A stretch of DNA of 64,000 nucleotides from Brachypodium distachyon. Taxonomy: Eukaryota; Streptophyta; Magnoliopsida; Poales; Poaceae. The notes beneath the pieces are model-generated. The model was given only the letters and a program-made list of their open reading frames with translations, searched no databases and was not told where the DNA came from. The stretch is taken from contig NC_016134.3 of assembly GCF_000005505.3 (NCBI RefSeq), positions 3,968,001 through 4,032,000 on the forward strand, written 5' to 3'. Shown here piece after piece: positions 1 through 11,420 of this stretch. The translations under genes were made by a program, and so were the position numbers. How positions within the stretch are numbered: position 1 is the stretch's first letter; each line of letters starts with the position of its first letter.

Positions 1-424
1 TAGATTGGAGTTGAAGGCGGTTGACACGCTGCTGCCAAATGTCAATACTGTGGATCTCTTTGTTTCCCCTTTTTTCCCTCATGGGTCAACTTCTTTGTGT
101 GGAGATCTGTAGAATGCTTTTGTAAATAATCAAACAAAGATTATAATGTATAAACCCATCTTAATAAAGTCTTAAACCCGCGAGCTGTTATGTATGTGCA
201 GGTCAGGCCTACAGCGGGCCCAGTCGGTCAGATTCGCCATCAAATCGCTCTAATTGGACAGAAGAGGTTTTTTCTAGAAGAAGGAAAAAACTTGCCCAGT
301 TATCAGTTCTCCAGCAGAGCCGAGCTCCTCCACGGCCCAGTGCTCCTCTTTCAGGAATCCTGTAACATGGTGGGCTGAACATTTGATGATGCCGTTGTTG
401 TTCAATGCCTTTCCTTCTTCGCAG
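1..424. other. Left edge, possible intron or UTR of the first gene
   Basis: No long reading frame is convincing here. A pyrimidine-rich tract ends in a good 3' splice site (TTCTTCGCAG) just before position 425, so at least the last part is probably intron. An AATAAAG near 164 could be a poly(A) signal of an alternative transcript. The stretch 203-360 is more GC-rich than its surroundings and follows a possible splice acceptor (GTGCAG), but I could not join it in frame to the next exon. Confidence 0.25.
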
Positions 425-585
425 GCGTGCGGATTGCTTTGGATCAGCTCATAGAACACTCTGATTATCTGTTGGATGTTTGGTGCTCAGTAGCCTATGA
501 TGATGCCATTCATTTCTCCAAAGCACTTCAACAGGCTATGTTCATGTCTTTGCAGCGTGGATCCCTGAACTGTTCTGAAGTATAG
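425..585 (+). CDS. Probable terminal coding exon of an unidentified gene (partial)
   Basis: After a strong splice acceptor at 421-424 there is a 53-codon open frame that ends in TAG at 583-585. The peptide is mixed hydrophobic and acidic, contains segments such as IALDQLIEHSDYLLDVW and FSKALQQAMFMSLQRG, and looks like an ordinary globular or helical C-terminus, not spacer translation. Two nucleotides at the exon start complete a split codon, so the preceding exon should end in phase 1. I do not recognise the family. The preceding exon could not be fixed: 203-360 is a candidate but does not join in frame with a canonical donor. It may be the end of a longer gene to the left. It is followed by AT-rich sequence with several AATAAA-like motifs near 710. 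Confidence 0.35.
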
Positions 586-3500
586 TTCTGCATTTTGCAT
601 GTAGGCTGTAATTACATTCATGTTTCTAGCTAACTGAAAGTATTTGAAGCTGCTGCCCAGATGCCACGCCTTAATTGAGCAAACCTAAATTCCCAAGCAT
701 TTATTGAACTAATAAAAGTTTGGAATTATATATTTGTATGTGTGAATTAAAGTTTGGAGTTATATATTTGTATGTGCGATATATGTATGCAGCCTCTCGT
801 TTGCCAAAAATCGTAGTCCAATTGGCATATTGACCTCATTAGAAATATGAGTTGACGTATTATAATTTAGACAACATCCCACTCTTTCTTCTCTTTCAAT
901 TGTTCTTTCCAAATCTTAAAGCACACACCATATCCAATGGTTGAGGATTTAACTTATCTCTACCTAAAAATCAGGCAACTTAGATATAGCGAAACTGTAA
1001 AAAAAAGGCACACGGTGTATCTTTGCCCAAGAAAATCCTAGCTAAATCCTAACAATGTTCTTCCTGTGATCGATGCCTGGGTTAAAGCCAACAATTGCTT
1101 TGTTTACTAATGGTAGAAACTGAAAGCAATTCAGCGGCACAATACAAGCGGTTCGTGCAGTTTTAATGGCACGAACTTATACAGATTGGAGTGACAAATT
1201 TCTCAACAGTACTACAAAATTGCAATTTGGAACTTCCAAGAAAAAGGAACCAAAAGGTGTGTTCTAGTTATTCTGGAGGCTTTGCTTTTAAAATTTAAAA
1301 GTATTGGGCCTTGTGTATTTTGTCCCTTGCTTTTATCCCCTCCTTTACACTTCTAGTAGTTGCTACTCCCTCCGTTTCATAATTCTTGTCTCAAATTTGT
1401 TGAAAATTGGATGTATCTATTCCTCAAAAATGTCTAGATACATGTAATATTTCGACAAGAATTATGGAACGGAGGGGGTATTATTTTGGGACATTTCTGG
1501 TATCAGAATGCTCAGAAAAAGGAAGAGAACAAAGCTTTTACTGACATTTTTTTGGCAATGTACGATGGATGTCTGTCCCTTATAGAGTACATCTAGTTGG
1601 GCAACTACTGAAAACAAGATTAAAATTTATTTTTCCTCGACTTCTAAATCAAATTGGGAGTTAAACTTTTTTTTGCAAGAGAATTTAAACTCTATTGTAT
1701 ATAGATGTATGTCGTTCAGAGTCATCCGTGTTGTCGAAACATTTGCTACTGCTACCATCCCAGGTAGCCCTTGTCAAACTTTTTAATCGTGGAGCACTTT
1801 GTTTTATATAACACTTAACGTCTAAACCCCACGCTTGCCACGTTTGGGTTCCTCTCTTTTGTCCCTACAAATTCATTATCAGTAGAAGAGGAATGATGCA
1901 TTTCTTCCAGAATGGCCAGGAATTCATGCGATTATGCTAATAACCCTACAAAAAGAAAGGTTGGAGCGTCTTTCAAAGTTCCAATCATACTATGGATGAC
2001 TGAAATCGATCCGGCGAAAGTTGTGAACTCTAGTTTAATTCACTCATCCCAAAGGTGCTAACCAATTCAATGCCTCTTTATCAACTCTAATTTATTTTTC
2101 TTAATTACTAACAATAATCAACTAACGAACAACTAAAATTACAACCAAATTTTTGGCTAGCCAAATATTTGATATTATAAACCAGAGCACAAACCAATTC
2201 AAAACGTACCCAGCATCTTTTGGCCGACGCTCTCCAGCCATGTCGAGTGGCAATTACATATGTTCTTTAGTCGCAATGTTCTGTCATTGGCTCATCAAAA
2301 GCAATAGATAAAAGTAGTAGTAATACCTTCCTAGCTGCCGTCAAACTTCCATAATTATCATTGCAAAAGCAAATCTTCTTTAGATCATTAGATAGATGTG
2401 GTGCTAATTAAGATACTCCTTTTTCGTATATAGTCACATGCTTGCCACATTTGGGCGCTCTCAATTCTTGACTCCTCTTTTATGCATTTTAGGTCCCATA
2501 TGGTGCATTTCTTTCAGTCTTGAACAACAGAAGGTCATGAACAAAATCATGTGGTATTACTAAAACAAGCATAGACCGTACAAGAAATGGGCGGCTGAGA
2601 TCGAGCCAGACAAATGAACAATGTGGGGATCTTTTTTATATATATAGTGATGAATAATTTGGGCATTTTAAGGTTGCTGTCATGATACAAAGCATGCAAC
2701 CGAAGGCGGCTTCTTTTCTCGGTCAAAAGTGGCCACCGGTCTTCAGGTAAAAACCCTGAAGGGGCGTCATCAACGTAGTGATAAAACAAACCATCCAAGT
2801 ACCATGATTTGGTTGGCCATCTTGCATGATAATCACTGCCTGTGGTTCTGAAGAAGCAAAAAAAAGAGAAGGAAATGTTTCTTCTGTCAAAGTGCGCTCC
2901 AAAGATCAAAGCCAACAGCTTCTGAATTCTCTTCTAGTTTTTCATGAGAATTTCTTCAGAGATCAGAACATCCGCGGTCCTAGAAACCATATGATATATC
3001 AATATATTATGCGTTAAAGTGGAAGACCAGGTTTCTTCCTCCATTCATCTCTTTAACCTTCTTTCAGAACATACTTAAGCAATACCAACGTGCCAAGGAG
3101 ACTAGACTAAAAATTGATGAACATAAGATAACTGAAATTGATAACTGGGTGCTTAGCTTTCGTTGTGGAACTACGATTTTTTATCTTAACACCTAAAACC
3201 TTATCCTTAAGCAATGATGCTAGAAAATGTATCTCACCATGAACAGAATTAATTTCATTAATTAGGAGTCGGTTATGATGTTCACAGCTTCTTTGTCACA
3301 TCCCAATCTACTGTACTAGTATTATATTTCTGTGCTGCATTGAAGCGTCGCTGCCACAGTACCACATTGTACCAACCAACCAAGTGGCAATCTCTCCCAT
3401 TTCCCAGCAAAGCAACAGTACTTACCACAGTTCACTCAGCACACCTTTCGTCCTCCTATCCTGCATCTCATATCATCTCATCTCATCCACACTGTGCTTC

Positions 3501-4690
3501 CAGATTTCCAGTGACATGTCTCCCTCCCTATTCTCTCGCCCCCAGAAATGACCAGTGAAAAGGGGTAAGCAAAAGCATATCCACATTTCCCAGATCTCTT
3601 GTATTCAGAAACAAGGGGAGTGTTTACTGTTCCCCTCAGACATAAATGAAGTGGTCAACTGAACTGAGGAACAGTACAGAACCCCTATTTTGTCAGCCTT
3701 TTTCTGCTAAAATCACAAGTAGGGGGAAAAGAGATCAGTTCAGCAGTGCAGAGCATCTGTGTTTGTGTTTTGAATTCTAGTATCCAGTGATGATCATTAT
3801 CTCTTACCAGCTTTGCTCAGGTTTTGCTAGCCAAAAATGGGCTCTTGCAGTTGAGTGCTGAAGGCTGGCAACACAAAAGTCTTCCATTGACATCCAGCCC
3901 AGATGCCAGCAAAGTACAAAAACCATCAGTCCATCACCAACTAAGGTTAAGAGGAAGAAACAACAGTTAAGAACATTGCAGTGGATTTAGTAGTACTGTT
4001 CTGATTTGATTCATTACCACCACCTTGGTGTTATGATTATGTCTTGGGAGTTACTAAACCCAGGAAGCAACAGCCAACAGGATTAAAAAGAACTGTCATC
4101 TCATGTCACCTTGTCCCTGCCCTTGGTTAAAAGTTAAAAAAAAAACAATGCAGGAGCAGTTCACAGCAGCATTATTACAGCGCTTTAACACCAACAAAGT
4201 TCTGTGTTGATTTTGTTACTGCTCTTTCAGTTTTCAGTCATTTCAGCCTGGTTTTGGGGGAAGCCCGCCCACCAATATGTGTCTCATTTATCTTTAAGTC
4301 ACTGCAAAGCCCTGAGCAATGCAAGAGCTGGTTCAGTACTATTTACTCACTGCTAACATGATCAGACTCCAAGATCTAACCAAGAATTACCCTTTAAGTA
4401 TTGTAATTATACCCTAAATATAATATATTTGAAAATGTAGTAAACAAAGAGAAGTGAATTTCTGTTATTATCTACTTCCACCATAATGTCACAGCCATAA
4501 ACTCTGAACCGAAGGTTCCAGACGAGCAACAAGGATCACCACCAAAGATTATTACTAGAACAGAGATCAAACAGCCGAATAATCCCTTTTCTATACACAA
4601 AAGTCACATTTCCTTTTTCCAGTTCATTCATGGCTTCTTGACAATACAAATACGTAGTACTTACTATTAATAAAGTTACTTATACTTAAC
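586..4690. other. Intergenic spacer with MITE and local duplication
   Basis: AT-rich spacer with no supported gene. It holds one clear Stowaway-type MITE (1366-1478), two diverged copies of a segment near 1826-2020 and 2431-2625, and otherwise unremarkable sequence. An open frame on the minus strand at 2547-2915 was examined and not accepted. The part near 4500-4749 is probably 3' UTR of the DUF1645-type gene on the minus strand. Confidence 0.6.
1366..1478. mobile_element. Stowaway-type MITE
   Basis: Begins CTCCCTCCGTTTCATAATTC and ends with the inverted counterpart GAATTATGGAACGGAGGG; a TA dinucleotide lies on both sides (1364-1365 and 1479-1480). The inside contains the grass Stowaway core ATACATGTAATATTTCGACA. 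About 113 bp, non-coding, therefore mobilised in trans by Tc1/mariner-type transposase. Confidence 0.85.
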
Positions 4691-4749
4691 ACCGAGACTG
4701 AAGCTATCAAGCTAATACAGTCGATGAGGAGGCGGCGGCGTTTAAGGCG

Positions 4750-5700
4750 TCAAGACCTGGACCTGGCGGTGGCGGCGGTGGCGGCGGCGAAGCCGTGCAT
4801 GGCGCCGTAGCCGCGGGAGCCGAGCCCAAGGCAGCCGAGGAGGAGCCCCTGCCGGTACGGCAGGAACGTGCGGCGCCGCATGTCCTCCGCCTCCGCCCGC
4901 CTCGCCTCGTAGAGCCGCTCGTGCGCCGACCTCCTCCTCCTCCCCCGCCTCGCCTCCGCCGCCGCCACCACACGGGCCGGGCTCTTCTTCTCCGGCGCCG
5001 TCGGCATTGGCGGCAGCGAGGGCGCTGGAGGCCCGTCGTCCGACTTGTGGTTGCGGTGCATGAGGTCCTTCAGGAACCCCCACCGGCGGTGGCTTCTCGA
5101 AGACGAGGAAGAAGCAGAGGACGCAGACGAAGCGTTCGAGGATGAGGAAGACGAGCGTGAAGCCGATGTTGGGGATTTATCTCCCGCCGGAGCAGCGCGA
5201 GCAGGGGAGACCTTCCGGGGGCCGCGGAACGGGGACAGGGAGCGGGCCCTGCGGTGCGCGGACCGGCTCTTCCCGAATCGCCCGCGCTCGTCGTCCGCCG
5301 CCGCCGGTTCCGTGAGGTCTCTGGTTGGGGCCGGGAGCGGCTGCTGCGGGCGGAGGAGGAAGGAGGAGAGCCGCATTGGGCGGATCTGGCCGTTGTGGAA
5401 CAGCTCGTCCGCGGAGGACATGGCGGGGGAAGGGAACCGAGAGGCGAAGTCGAACCCGAAGCCGAAGCCGGAGCCGGAGTCGAACTCTTCTTCTTCTCCC
5501 CCGCCGGCGCCGCCGCGCGCGGGGCTGGCCGGGGCGCTGAAGTAGCAGCCGGCGGCGGGGGGCGCGATGTGGAACGACGGGTCGCGGGCGGGGCTGGACG
5601 GCGCGCTGACGAATGGGGTGGAGCACGCGCTGCTTTCAAAGAGGCCGGGGAAGTGGCCGCTGGCGCGGCTGGTGCCCGCCGCGGCCGCGGCGGCGGACAT
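4750..5700 (-). CDS. DUF1645-type protein, 316 aa, intronless
   Basis: Single open frame from ATG at 5700 to a stop at 4750-4752. The N-terminus is Ala-rich and is followed by SAPSSPARDP near residue 32, a Phe-rich FGFGFDFASRF near residue 78, and ADELFHNGQIRPMR near residue 96. The combination SAPSSPxR, F-F-SRFP and DELF-x-NG-x-I-x-P is typical of plant DUF1645 (PF07816) proteins, whose molecular role is poorly known; some members are reported as stress- or growth-related. A long Ser tract and an Arg/Lys-rich C-terminal half predict disorder and possible nuclear targeting. The length is usual for the family. GC content is very high compared with the flanks, as is common for intronless grass genes, and this creates several long shadow frames on both strands. 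The first Met is chosen because a TATA-like box lies about 70 bp upstream and no earlier in-frame Met is seen. Confidence 0.85.
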   Translation of the reverse strand: MSAAAAAAGTSRASGHFPGLFESSACSTPFVSAPSSPARDPSFHIAPPAAGCYFSAPASPARGGAGGGEEEEFDSGSGFGFGFDFASRFPSPAMSSADELFHNGQIRPMRLSSFLLRPQQPLPAPTRDLTEPAAADDERGRFGKSRSAHRRARSLSPFRGPRKVSPARAAPAGDKSPTSASRSSSSSSNASSASSASSSSSRSHRRWGFLKDLMHRNHKSDDGPPAPSLPPMPTAPEKKSPARVVAAAEARRGRRRRSAHERLYEARRAEAEDMRRRTFLPYRQGLLLGCLGLGSRGYGAMHGFAAATAATARSRS

Positions 5701-5770
5701 TGCTGGGTGTGTGTGCCGGCGAGCGCGGGTGGTGGGGATCGGCGGTGAGATGGGGAGGTGAGGAGGCGCT

Positions 5771-5779
5771 CTTTTTATC
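5771..5779 (-). promoter_or_regulatory. Candidate TATA box of the DUF1645-type gene
   Basis: On the minus strand the sequence reads GATAAAAAG about 70 bp upstream of the ATG at 5700. The spacing would place transcription start about 40 bp before the ATG, giving a short leader. Confidence 0.4.
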
Positions 5780-5879
5780 GAGGAGGTTGGTTAATGGATG
5801 CTTTGCGTTTAGCCCCTCGAGAAGGCTAAAATTAGAGGAAGGTTGTACTAATGGACATTTTAAAAGCGAACTTGTTTTT

Positions 5880-6390
5880 ATTTGCTAGTACCCGGTGGAG
5901 TGACAGAATGTTATTTTTTTTTTCGAGAGGAATGACAAAATGTTGACAAGAACTAGCCTCTCCGAAATCGTTCTTGTTAATGATCATTTCTTTTTCTTTT
6001 CGATTTGTATGCCACAGAGAATGCCTGAAGTTGCAAATTAGAAGAGCAGGGTGTTTTGTTTTCCATGGTATGGCCGGGCAGCATGTCCAAACGGCGCTCC
6101 TCGTCCTTGAAGAGCGTGAATAATAAGCTAGCTGAAAATTTTGTCCATGGTTTTGCTTATCTATGAGTTGTCAACTTTGAAAAATAAACAATAATTGGCT
6201 AAAAAAATTTATCATTGACAACCATTCAGATAAAGACCAATTATTTGATCATGACAAAAAAAATTGCATGATTGTTTTTGTCACCAATCCAAACATTCCT
6301 TGGGAACCGGCATGCTTAAGCTTTTGCCGATAATCCTTGAGATATCCTTAGGCGAGGGTTTTAGGATGTAGCTTTGGCTCGGCTGTCTTA
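5880..6390. other. Intergenic spacer, nothing identified
   Basis: AT-rich sequence between the promoter of the DUF1645-type gene and the first MITE to its right. No coding frame or repeat was supported. Confidence 0.5.
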
Positions 6391-6750
6391 AGGGCTGTTT
6401 GGTTCACTACCTGAGCAGTGTGCCTGAGAAAAATTCTCTACCTACAACTAGCCGGAGATTTTGCTAATGTGTGCCTCTCCAGGCAGATTTGAGAAACCGT
6501 GTTTGGTTGGTGGCCTTTGGTAACCTGTGCCTGAGAAATTAAGAAAGATAGTACATGTGCATGCATTGGATAGAGAGAAAGTAGATCAAACAATTACAGA
6601 ATCAAGCGCTTGTGCCTGAGCTCAGAGGCTAATTGCATGCCTGTGGGCTCTAGAAAAAGAGTTAGGTAAACAACCAAACAAGACTCAGGCTAGACTCAGG
6701 CTTTGCTCAGGTCAGACAAACTTGTCTCAGGGTGGCAACCAAACAGCCCC
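6391..6750. mobile_element. Tourist/PIF-Harbinger-type MITE, 360 bp
   Basis: Terminal inverted repeats read AGGGCTGTTTGGTT at the left and, inverted, GGGGCTGTTTGGTT at the right. Both ends are flanked by the trinucleotide TTA (6388-6390 and 6751-6753), the target preference of the PIF/Harbinger superfamily. There is no coding capacity. The interior has several CTGAG/CTCAG motifs, which form the subterminal repeats. Confidence 0.8.
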
Positions 6751-6808
6751 TTAGCCTCTATCCTTTTGCTCTCTTACTTTTTAACGCTTGTTCATAAGTT
6801 GTTTTCTA

Positions 6809-6884
6809 CTACCGCGGATCCATAATAAGTGTCGGGAACTAATCTTGTAGAAAATCTTTGACACTTATTATGGATCGAAAGAAG
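6809..6884. mobile_element. Short Stowaway-like MITE
   Basis: The two halves are inverted copies: GATCCATAATAAGTGTC at the left and GACACTTATTATGGATC at the right, with TA at both outer edges. The terminal CTCCCTCC motif is degenerate, so the family call rests on the core and the TA flanks. Confidence 0.6.
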
Positions 6885-7018
6885 TATAATTTTTCATGGC
6901 GATCCTAAAAGAAACTAATTGTATGACGGAACAAACTATTTTTATACAGTAAACATTGTCACAAAAGAAGGAACATTGGGTAAAAGAAAAGTGGAATTCA
7001 CTACAAATTAATCTAATA

Positions 7019-7122
7019 CTCTCTCCGATTCTAAATTCTTGTCGTTGTTTTAGCTCCGATCCTAAATTGTTATCGTTGTTTTAGTTCACTAAACAGCGAC
7101 AAGAATTTAAAATCGGTGAGAG
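7019..7122. mobile_element. Stowaway-like MITE
   Basis: Starts CTCTCTCCGATTCTAAATTC and ends with inverted GAATTTAAAATCGGTGAGAG, flanked by TA. The motif TTGTCGTTGTTTTAG is duplicated in the left half, which suggests a rearranged copy. A related fragment lies near 24,640-24,675. Confidence 0.7.
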
Positions 7123-8144
7123 TATTAGGTATCAACAGTTCGGTACAACAATATGTGCCGCAATATGTAGCCCATCAAGAACCATTTTCTCTAGCTGTTT
7201 TCCCGCCAAAAAATAAATATTTAAATGAGGCACGCCTCAAGCCTATTAATTGAGGCATCTGCAGATCTATAACCATCTTGACCCCTTGATAATTCGTTTG
7301 CCCATGAAAAACATGGTCGTCATAGACATGATTCCGCCATGTCATGCGAGAGAAACGTTCTTTGGTCCCAAAGGCTTAATTCATGCACGCAGCTATGAAT
7401 TGGCATTAACACCACACCTCCCAACCGATAAACAATTTAACTGTACTTGATTAATTACATTAACACGCATATATGCATGGATTAAATTAAGCAAAGTTGG
7501 CGCGAAAGAGAAGATGACACCCGTGCTGCCACGTGCGTGCATGACTACGTAGGAGTACGTTCGACGATCTATCGATAGATTCTACGTCTGCAACTCTGCA
7601 TACGCGAGTCCGATGGATATGTATTTTTGCGACGTCTCTTTCAGTTGGTTAGCTTAGGCTACACGATCGAACATTCCATGCCAAGAATAGAAAAAGCTTC
7701 GAAACATTCTGTCGTGGGGAAGGCGCTTATTCACTGATGAACATTAAGAGAACATTCCGTGTCATCAGTGGTTATTAATTATTGCGTCATTAAGAGAACG
7801 AAGGGTCGACGTTTTTCCATGTATTATTAATATGTTCATCCATGATTCATCACCTTGCTATCGAAGCATCAGATCGATTGAAGGACTTTAATTGTGAGTT
7901 ACGCATGCCATGCACGTGAAAATCGGTCCCTTGTTTTATTTTATTTTGAACTGAAAAATCGGTCCCTTATCATTTGGGTCTTTAGATAAATGTGTGTGTA
8001 TATAGTTTGTATAACTTTTTTTTCTCTAAACATGTAAACTCTTATGTGAAGTGAGCCTTTGTTCAGTAGTATGCACGTACGTAGTTTTGTGATAGCTACT
8101 AGCCTTGTCCATTAAACACATACGTAGCTAATTTTGCAAATTTG

Positions 8145-8350
8145 CCCTAATAACCTAGTAGATCAATTTTACTTGTCTCAAATGTGTCCAAACATGTACT
8201 TCCTCTGTCCCAAAATAAGTGACGCGGAATTGTATAGATTCTTATACAAATCCACGTCATTTATTTTGGGACGGCGGGAGTATGTATTTATGTTTGAAAA
8301 ACGTGTAAATACATGTAATATTTCGACAAGTAATATGAATCGGAGGGGGG
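8145..8350. mobile_element. Degenerate Stowaway copy interrupted by another
   Basis: The left part (TTACTTGTCTCAAATGTGTC, 8169-8188) and the right part (ATACATGTAATATTTCGACA then GAATCGGAGGG) are the two halves of the common Stowaway structure also seen at 1366-1478 and 53,859-53,975. They are separated by the shorter element at 8199-8280. The outer left terminus is too diverged to fix exactly. Confidence 0.6.
8199..8280. mobile_element. Stowaway MITE nested in an older Stowaway
   Basis: An 82-bp near-palindrome: CTTCCTCTGTCCCAAAATAA at the left pairs with TTATTTTGGGACGGCGGGAG at the right. TA occurs at 8197-8198 and 8281-8282. It sits inside the core of the element described at 8145-8350, so it inserted later. 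Confidence 0.8.
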
Positions 8351-9027
8351 AATTATTCACAACTTGCCATTGTCCATTGCATCCATGGATGAATATCATG
8401 GACGCGGTACATTCTGCTCAATATAATGCCATGATGTTCCCTAAAAAAATTACCATGATATATGCGTGATATTTTGTTTGCCCGATCTAGCTTAGGAGAG
8501 GCTCATTTCATGCACGTATACGCACAACAACGATTAATTCAACAAGGCATCGACCGATTACGTACTACGCCGTATACACACATGAAATCCATTAATTCGA
8601 TCAGAGCAAAAATTAATTAGCTGCCATGCATTCAGACAATGGAACAGGCCATGCATTCTTATGGCGCCGTATGCATGACGCGCGTGCGTATGTAGGAGGA
8701 AACAGACATATAATTGAAGTGTCAATTATATGTACGTGTCTCTTTCACGAGACTAGCAAAGGTTAGGTAGGAAACATTCTGCCGACTCGATCGTGTGGTC
8801 GGAATTACACGGCAGGTTCATTCGTGCCTACGTACGTATGCTCGTCTCGTACGTGTACATGTACGTACGTATAGACCGATCGAAGAATTCGAACGGGCGT
8901 TTTTCATGCATGCACATATTATCTCCAAGGTCGTCCATGCATGCATGTAAATTCTATGGACCATATTATTGCTAATATATACGTACGGAGTACTTGTGAA
9001 GAAAAGATTGAACCTTCGAGATAGTAC

Positions 9028-9624
9028 GTGTTTAGCTAGGCATACGAAAATGGATGGCTTGGAGGTGGCCACGTGTGGAAGCGTATATATATGGTATTTG
9101 TGTGTATTTTTGCTTTGTGCCTAAATTCACCCCGTGAGTAATACTTTGGTCATGTCAAAAGTTTGTCTCTTTAGTTTTGATGTTAAGTTGTTTTTGGTAT
9201 TCTTGTTGGGGCTCACTTGTTTTGTTTTGTTTTTCCTTTTTCTATTTTTATAAGTTTGGATAAGCATTTTTTTCATAATTTTTTTGTATTGTTCCTCTTT
9301 TCGAGAATCCTGTATCTAAAGTAAATTTAAGTGTTATAAAATAAATTAAGCACGTCACAATTTCGTAACCGAGTGGCGAGCCTGCCTTAGAATACTCATG
9401 CATGTTTCTTGTCCACTTGTAATAAATTTCATGACAACAGACGAAAATGCAAAAACATGTATTCGTCCGTTCAATAAAAAATGTCTTAATTTTGACAATA
9501 CTTGAATGCACCGTGCATTCGTGCATTTATGCGCACGTACATTTTCAACACGGAACATGTCCAGTGCCAGTAGCTAGGCGACACCGAAAAGTCAGCATGT
9601 ATTTTCGTATGCCTAGCTAAACAC
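9028..9624. repeat. Inverted repeat pair, 24-bp perfect arms, 597 bp apart end to end
   Basis: Positions 9028-9051 begin GTGTTTAGCTAGGCATACGA and are an exact inverted copy of 9601-9624. The interior is non-coding and AT-rich. No clear target duplication was seen beside the arms, so it may be a non-autonomous transposon or a chance product of rearrangement. Confidence 0.55.
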
Positions 9625-9826
9625 ATACATCATGAGGCGTGGTGTTACCAACACCATCGCTCAGCGACAGTACCAATCCTGGACGGGCCGGCTAGAGACG
9701 CGGCCAACCAACCAAAGCACCTTACTGCGTAGGCCGACAGCCGTCCGTGCACGATCGCACGGCCAAATCTTCCGCGCGTCCTGTCCGGCCGATTTGATGA
9801 TGGTTGCCCAGTGAGGGACTGGATTT

Positions 9827-10612
9827 TTTTGCTGCTTTAGCCCCCTCGTGAGCGCAATTGACAAGATTAGCCACCTGAAGAACTGAATGCCAAAAGTAGG
9901 CTGGCGGGAAGTTCCGATGACGGCGGAAAGAGCTTCACGCCAACTAGGAGGGCAGAAGGTTAATCAGGAATTGAGTACCCCACAACGTAACTGCCGCAAA
10001 CTAATCATGATGTGAGGCTTCTTCCTCCCGCGTGCTCCTCGTCCTCTGCTGCTGATCTGCAAAAGGCAGACCAAAAAAATGTAATCGCGTCGTTGCTTGC
10101 ACCTGCAGCAACATGATGATCCAGACCGGCGAACTCCGGCCTCCAGCGTCCGCAGCGGCTGCACAGCCGCGATCCACGGACCGACGAGCTCCATCGTCCA
10201 TGACGAACACTGAGCGCCCTCTTCCGGCGTCCATGGAGGACGCATGGCCATGACCGCCGTCGGCGTCCCCGAAGGAGATCGAGTCTGCTCGTGTTCGCTC
10301 ACACCTCGACGCCCTCGCCGGCCGCCTGCGGTGCGCTCAACACCGAGCTTCGTGCCGAAAGCCGATGCCTTGAGCCGCCGCTCGCATGGGATGAGACGTT
10401 GCAGAAGTTGATTGCTTCGCTAAGATTTTGATCGGCTTCTCGCTTTCCGCTGACGGTCTCTTTCCGAATGGTAATATGGACTTCCCACCAACACAGTTGG
10501 CGGAAACAGTACGTGCCAGTTGCAGGACATTCCGCTAGGCTAGTTTTGTCAATTGGTTTGGGAAGGGGCTAATTTTGACAATTGCGATCACGAGGGGGCT
10601 AGAGCAGCAAAA
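9827..10612. mobile_element. Non-autonomous element with ~47-bp terminal inverted repeats
   Basis: The left arm (TTTTGCTGCTTTAGCCCCCT, continuing to about 9873) matches the right arm inverted (TTTTGCTGCTCTAGCCCCCT), with TCAATTGRCAA-type sequence further in. The interior is about 786 bp, GC-rich and without a convincing protein. The size and arm length resemble Mutator-type non-autonomous elements that carry GC-rich gene pieces, but I found no matching 9-bp flank, so the superfamily is not proven. Confidence 0.55.
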
Positions 10613-11009
10613 TATTCGCGTGGCCGGCCTGACCCTTCTTTATTTCCCCACTGTAGAATACATGAACAATCAAGGGTGTCAAAACAAAACAAAAAACGAA
10701 GCCGAAAAACATTCGCCTCTATTGCAATGCAGTAGATGATTCATCTTCTACAAAAAAAAGAGAGAGTGGTGAATAGCGTCAATTTACTAGAGAATTTGTA
10801 AAGAACATAAATCACCTATTTATGTGTTTTTGGTTTTGGCTTCATATTGTTAGATGATGGTATCAGCAAAATTTAAAGCCAAAAACGTCTACATATGTGC
10901 TTGTGTGTCTTATAAGCCAAGAGTCAGAAAACCTAGCCAAACATGACCTAAGTGCGCCCATAAAATTTTACACTCCAATAGCCTACTATGGAAGCAATGG
11001 CTTCTATCC

Positions 11010-11420
11010 CAATTGCCGTCACATTTTTTCCCCATCGGGCCATCACTTTCATACATTGCCAAGATCATCATACAACATATTGATTTACTTAGGTCCCTCG
11101 CTAAATGTATTGTCTACTCTAACAGTTATACCTTCTTTCGGCTTGATAGATGGATTCTTTCTGAACCTTTACCTATCATCCATCCTGCCATTTTTGCTCG
11201 CCATCATAAGCCAACCGCTCTAGTGAGAGTGTGGATCTATGCTGAATGAAGGCTTGAAATCCGGCTTGTCGAATAGACTACCTTGACGGCTTTTGCCGAG
11301 GTTTTGCTTCTTCTCATGTTGCTTCACTTTTTTAGGATGTTGCCATCGACGATGTGTTGGACTTACGCACCTTCATTGATGGTGACCGACCTCCTCATGA
11401 GGTGCACATCTTGCAATACC
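11010..11420 (+). pseudogene. LINE reverse-transcriptase remnant (linker region)
   Basis: In changing frames the + strand encodes YTFFRLDRWILSEPL (about 11,127) and then pieces such as VAIDDVLDLRTFIDG (about 11,340). These resemble the segment between the reverse transcriptase and the C-terminal zinc-binding domain of plant non-LTR retrotransposons (typically F-W-D-x-W-L...L...FP.LF, then a D-D-x-x-L-D-R stretch). Frameshifts and stops make it non-functional. The call rests on remembered family pattern only. Confidence 0.4.

Noticed and set aside
2547..2915. 122-codon minus-strand open frame
   Set aside because: No recognisable motif, no splice or promoter context, and it overlaps the diverged spacer duplication.
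4742..5748. Several long open frames on both strands overlapping the DUF1645-type gene
   Set aside because: They are Arg/Pro/Gly-rich shadows caused by very high GC content; only the 316-aa frame shows family motifs.
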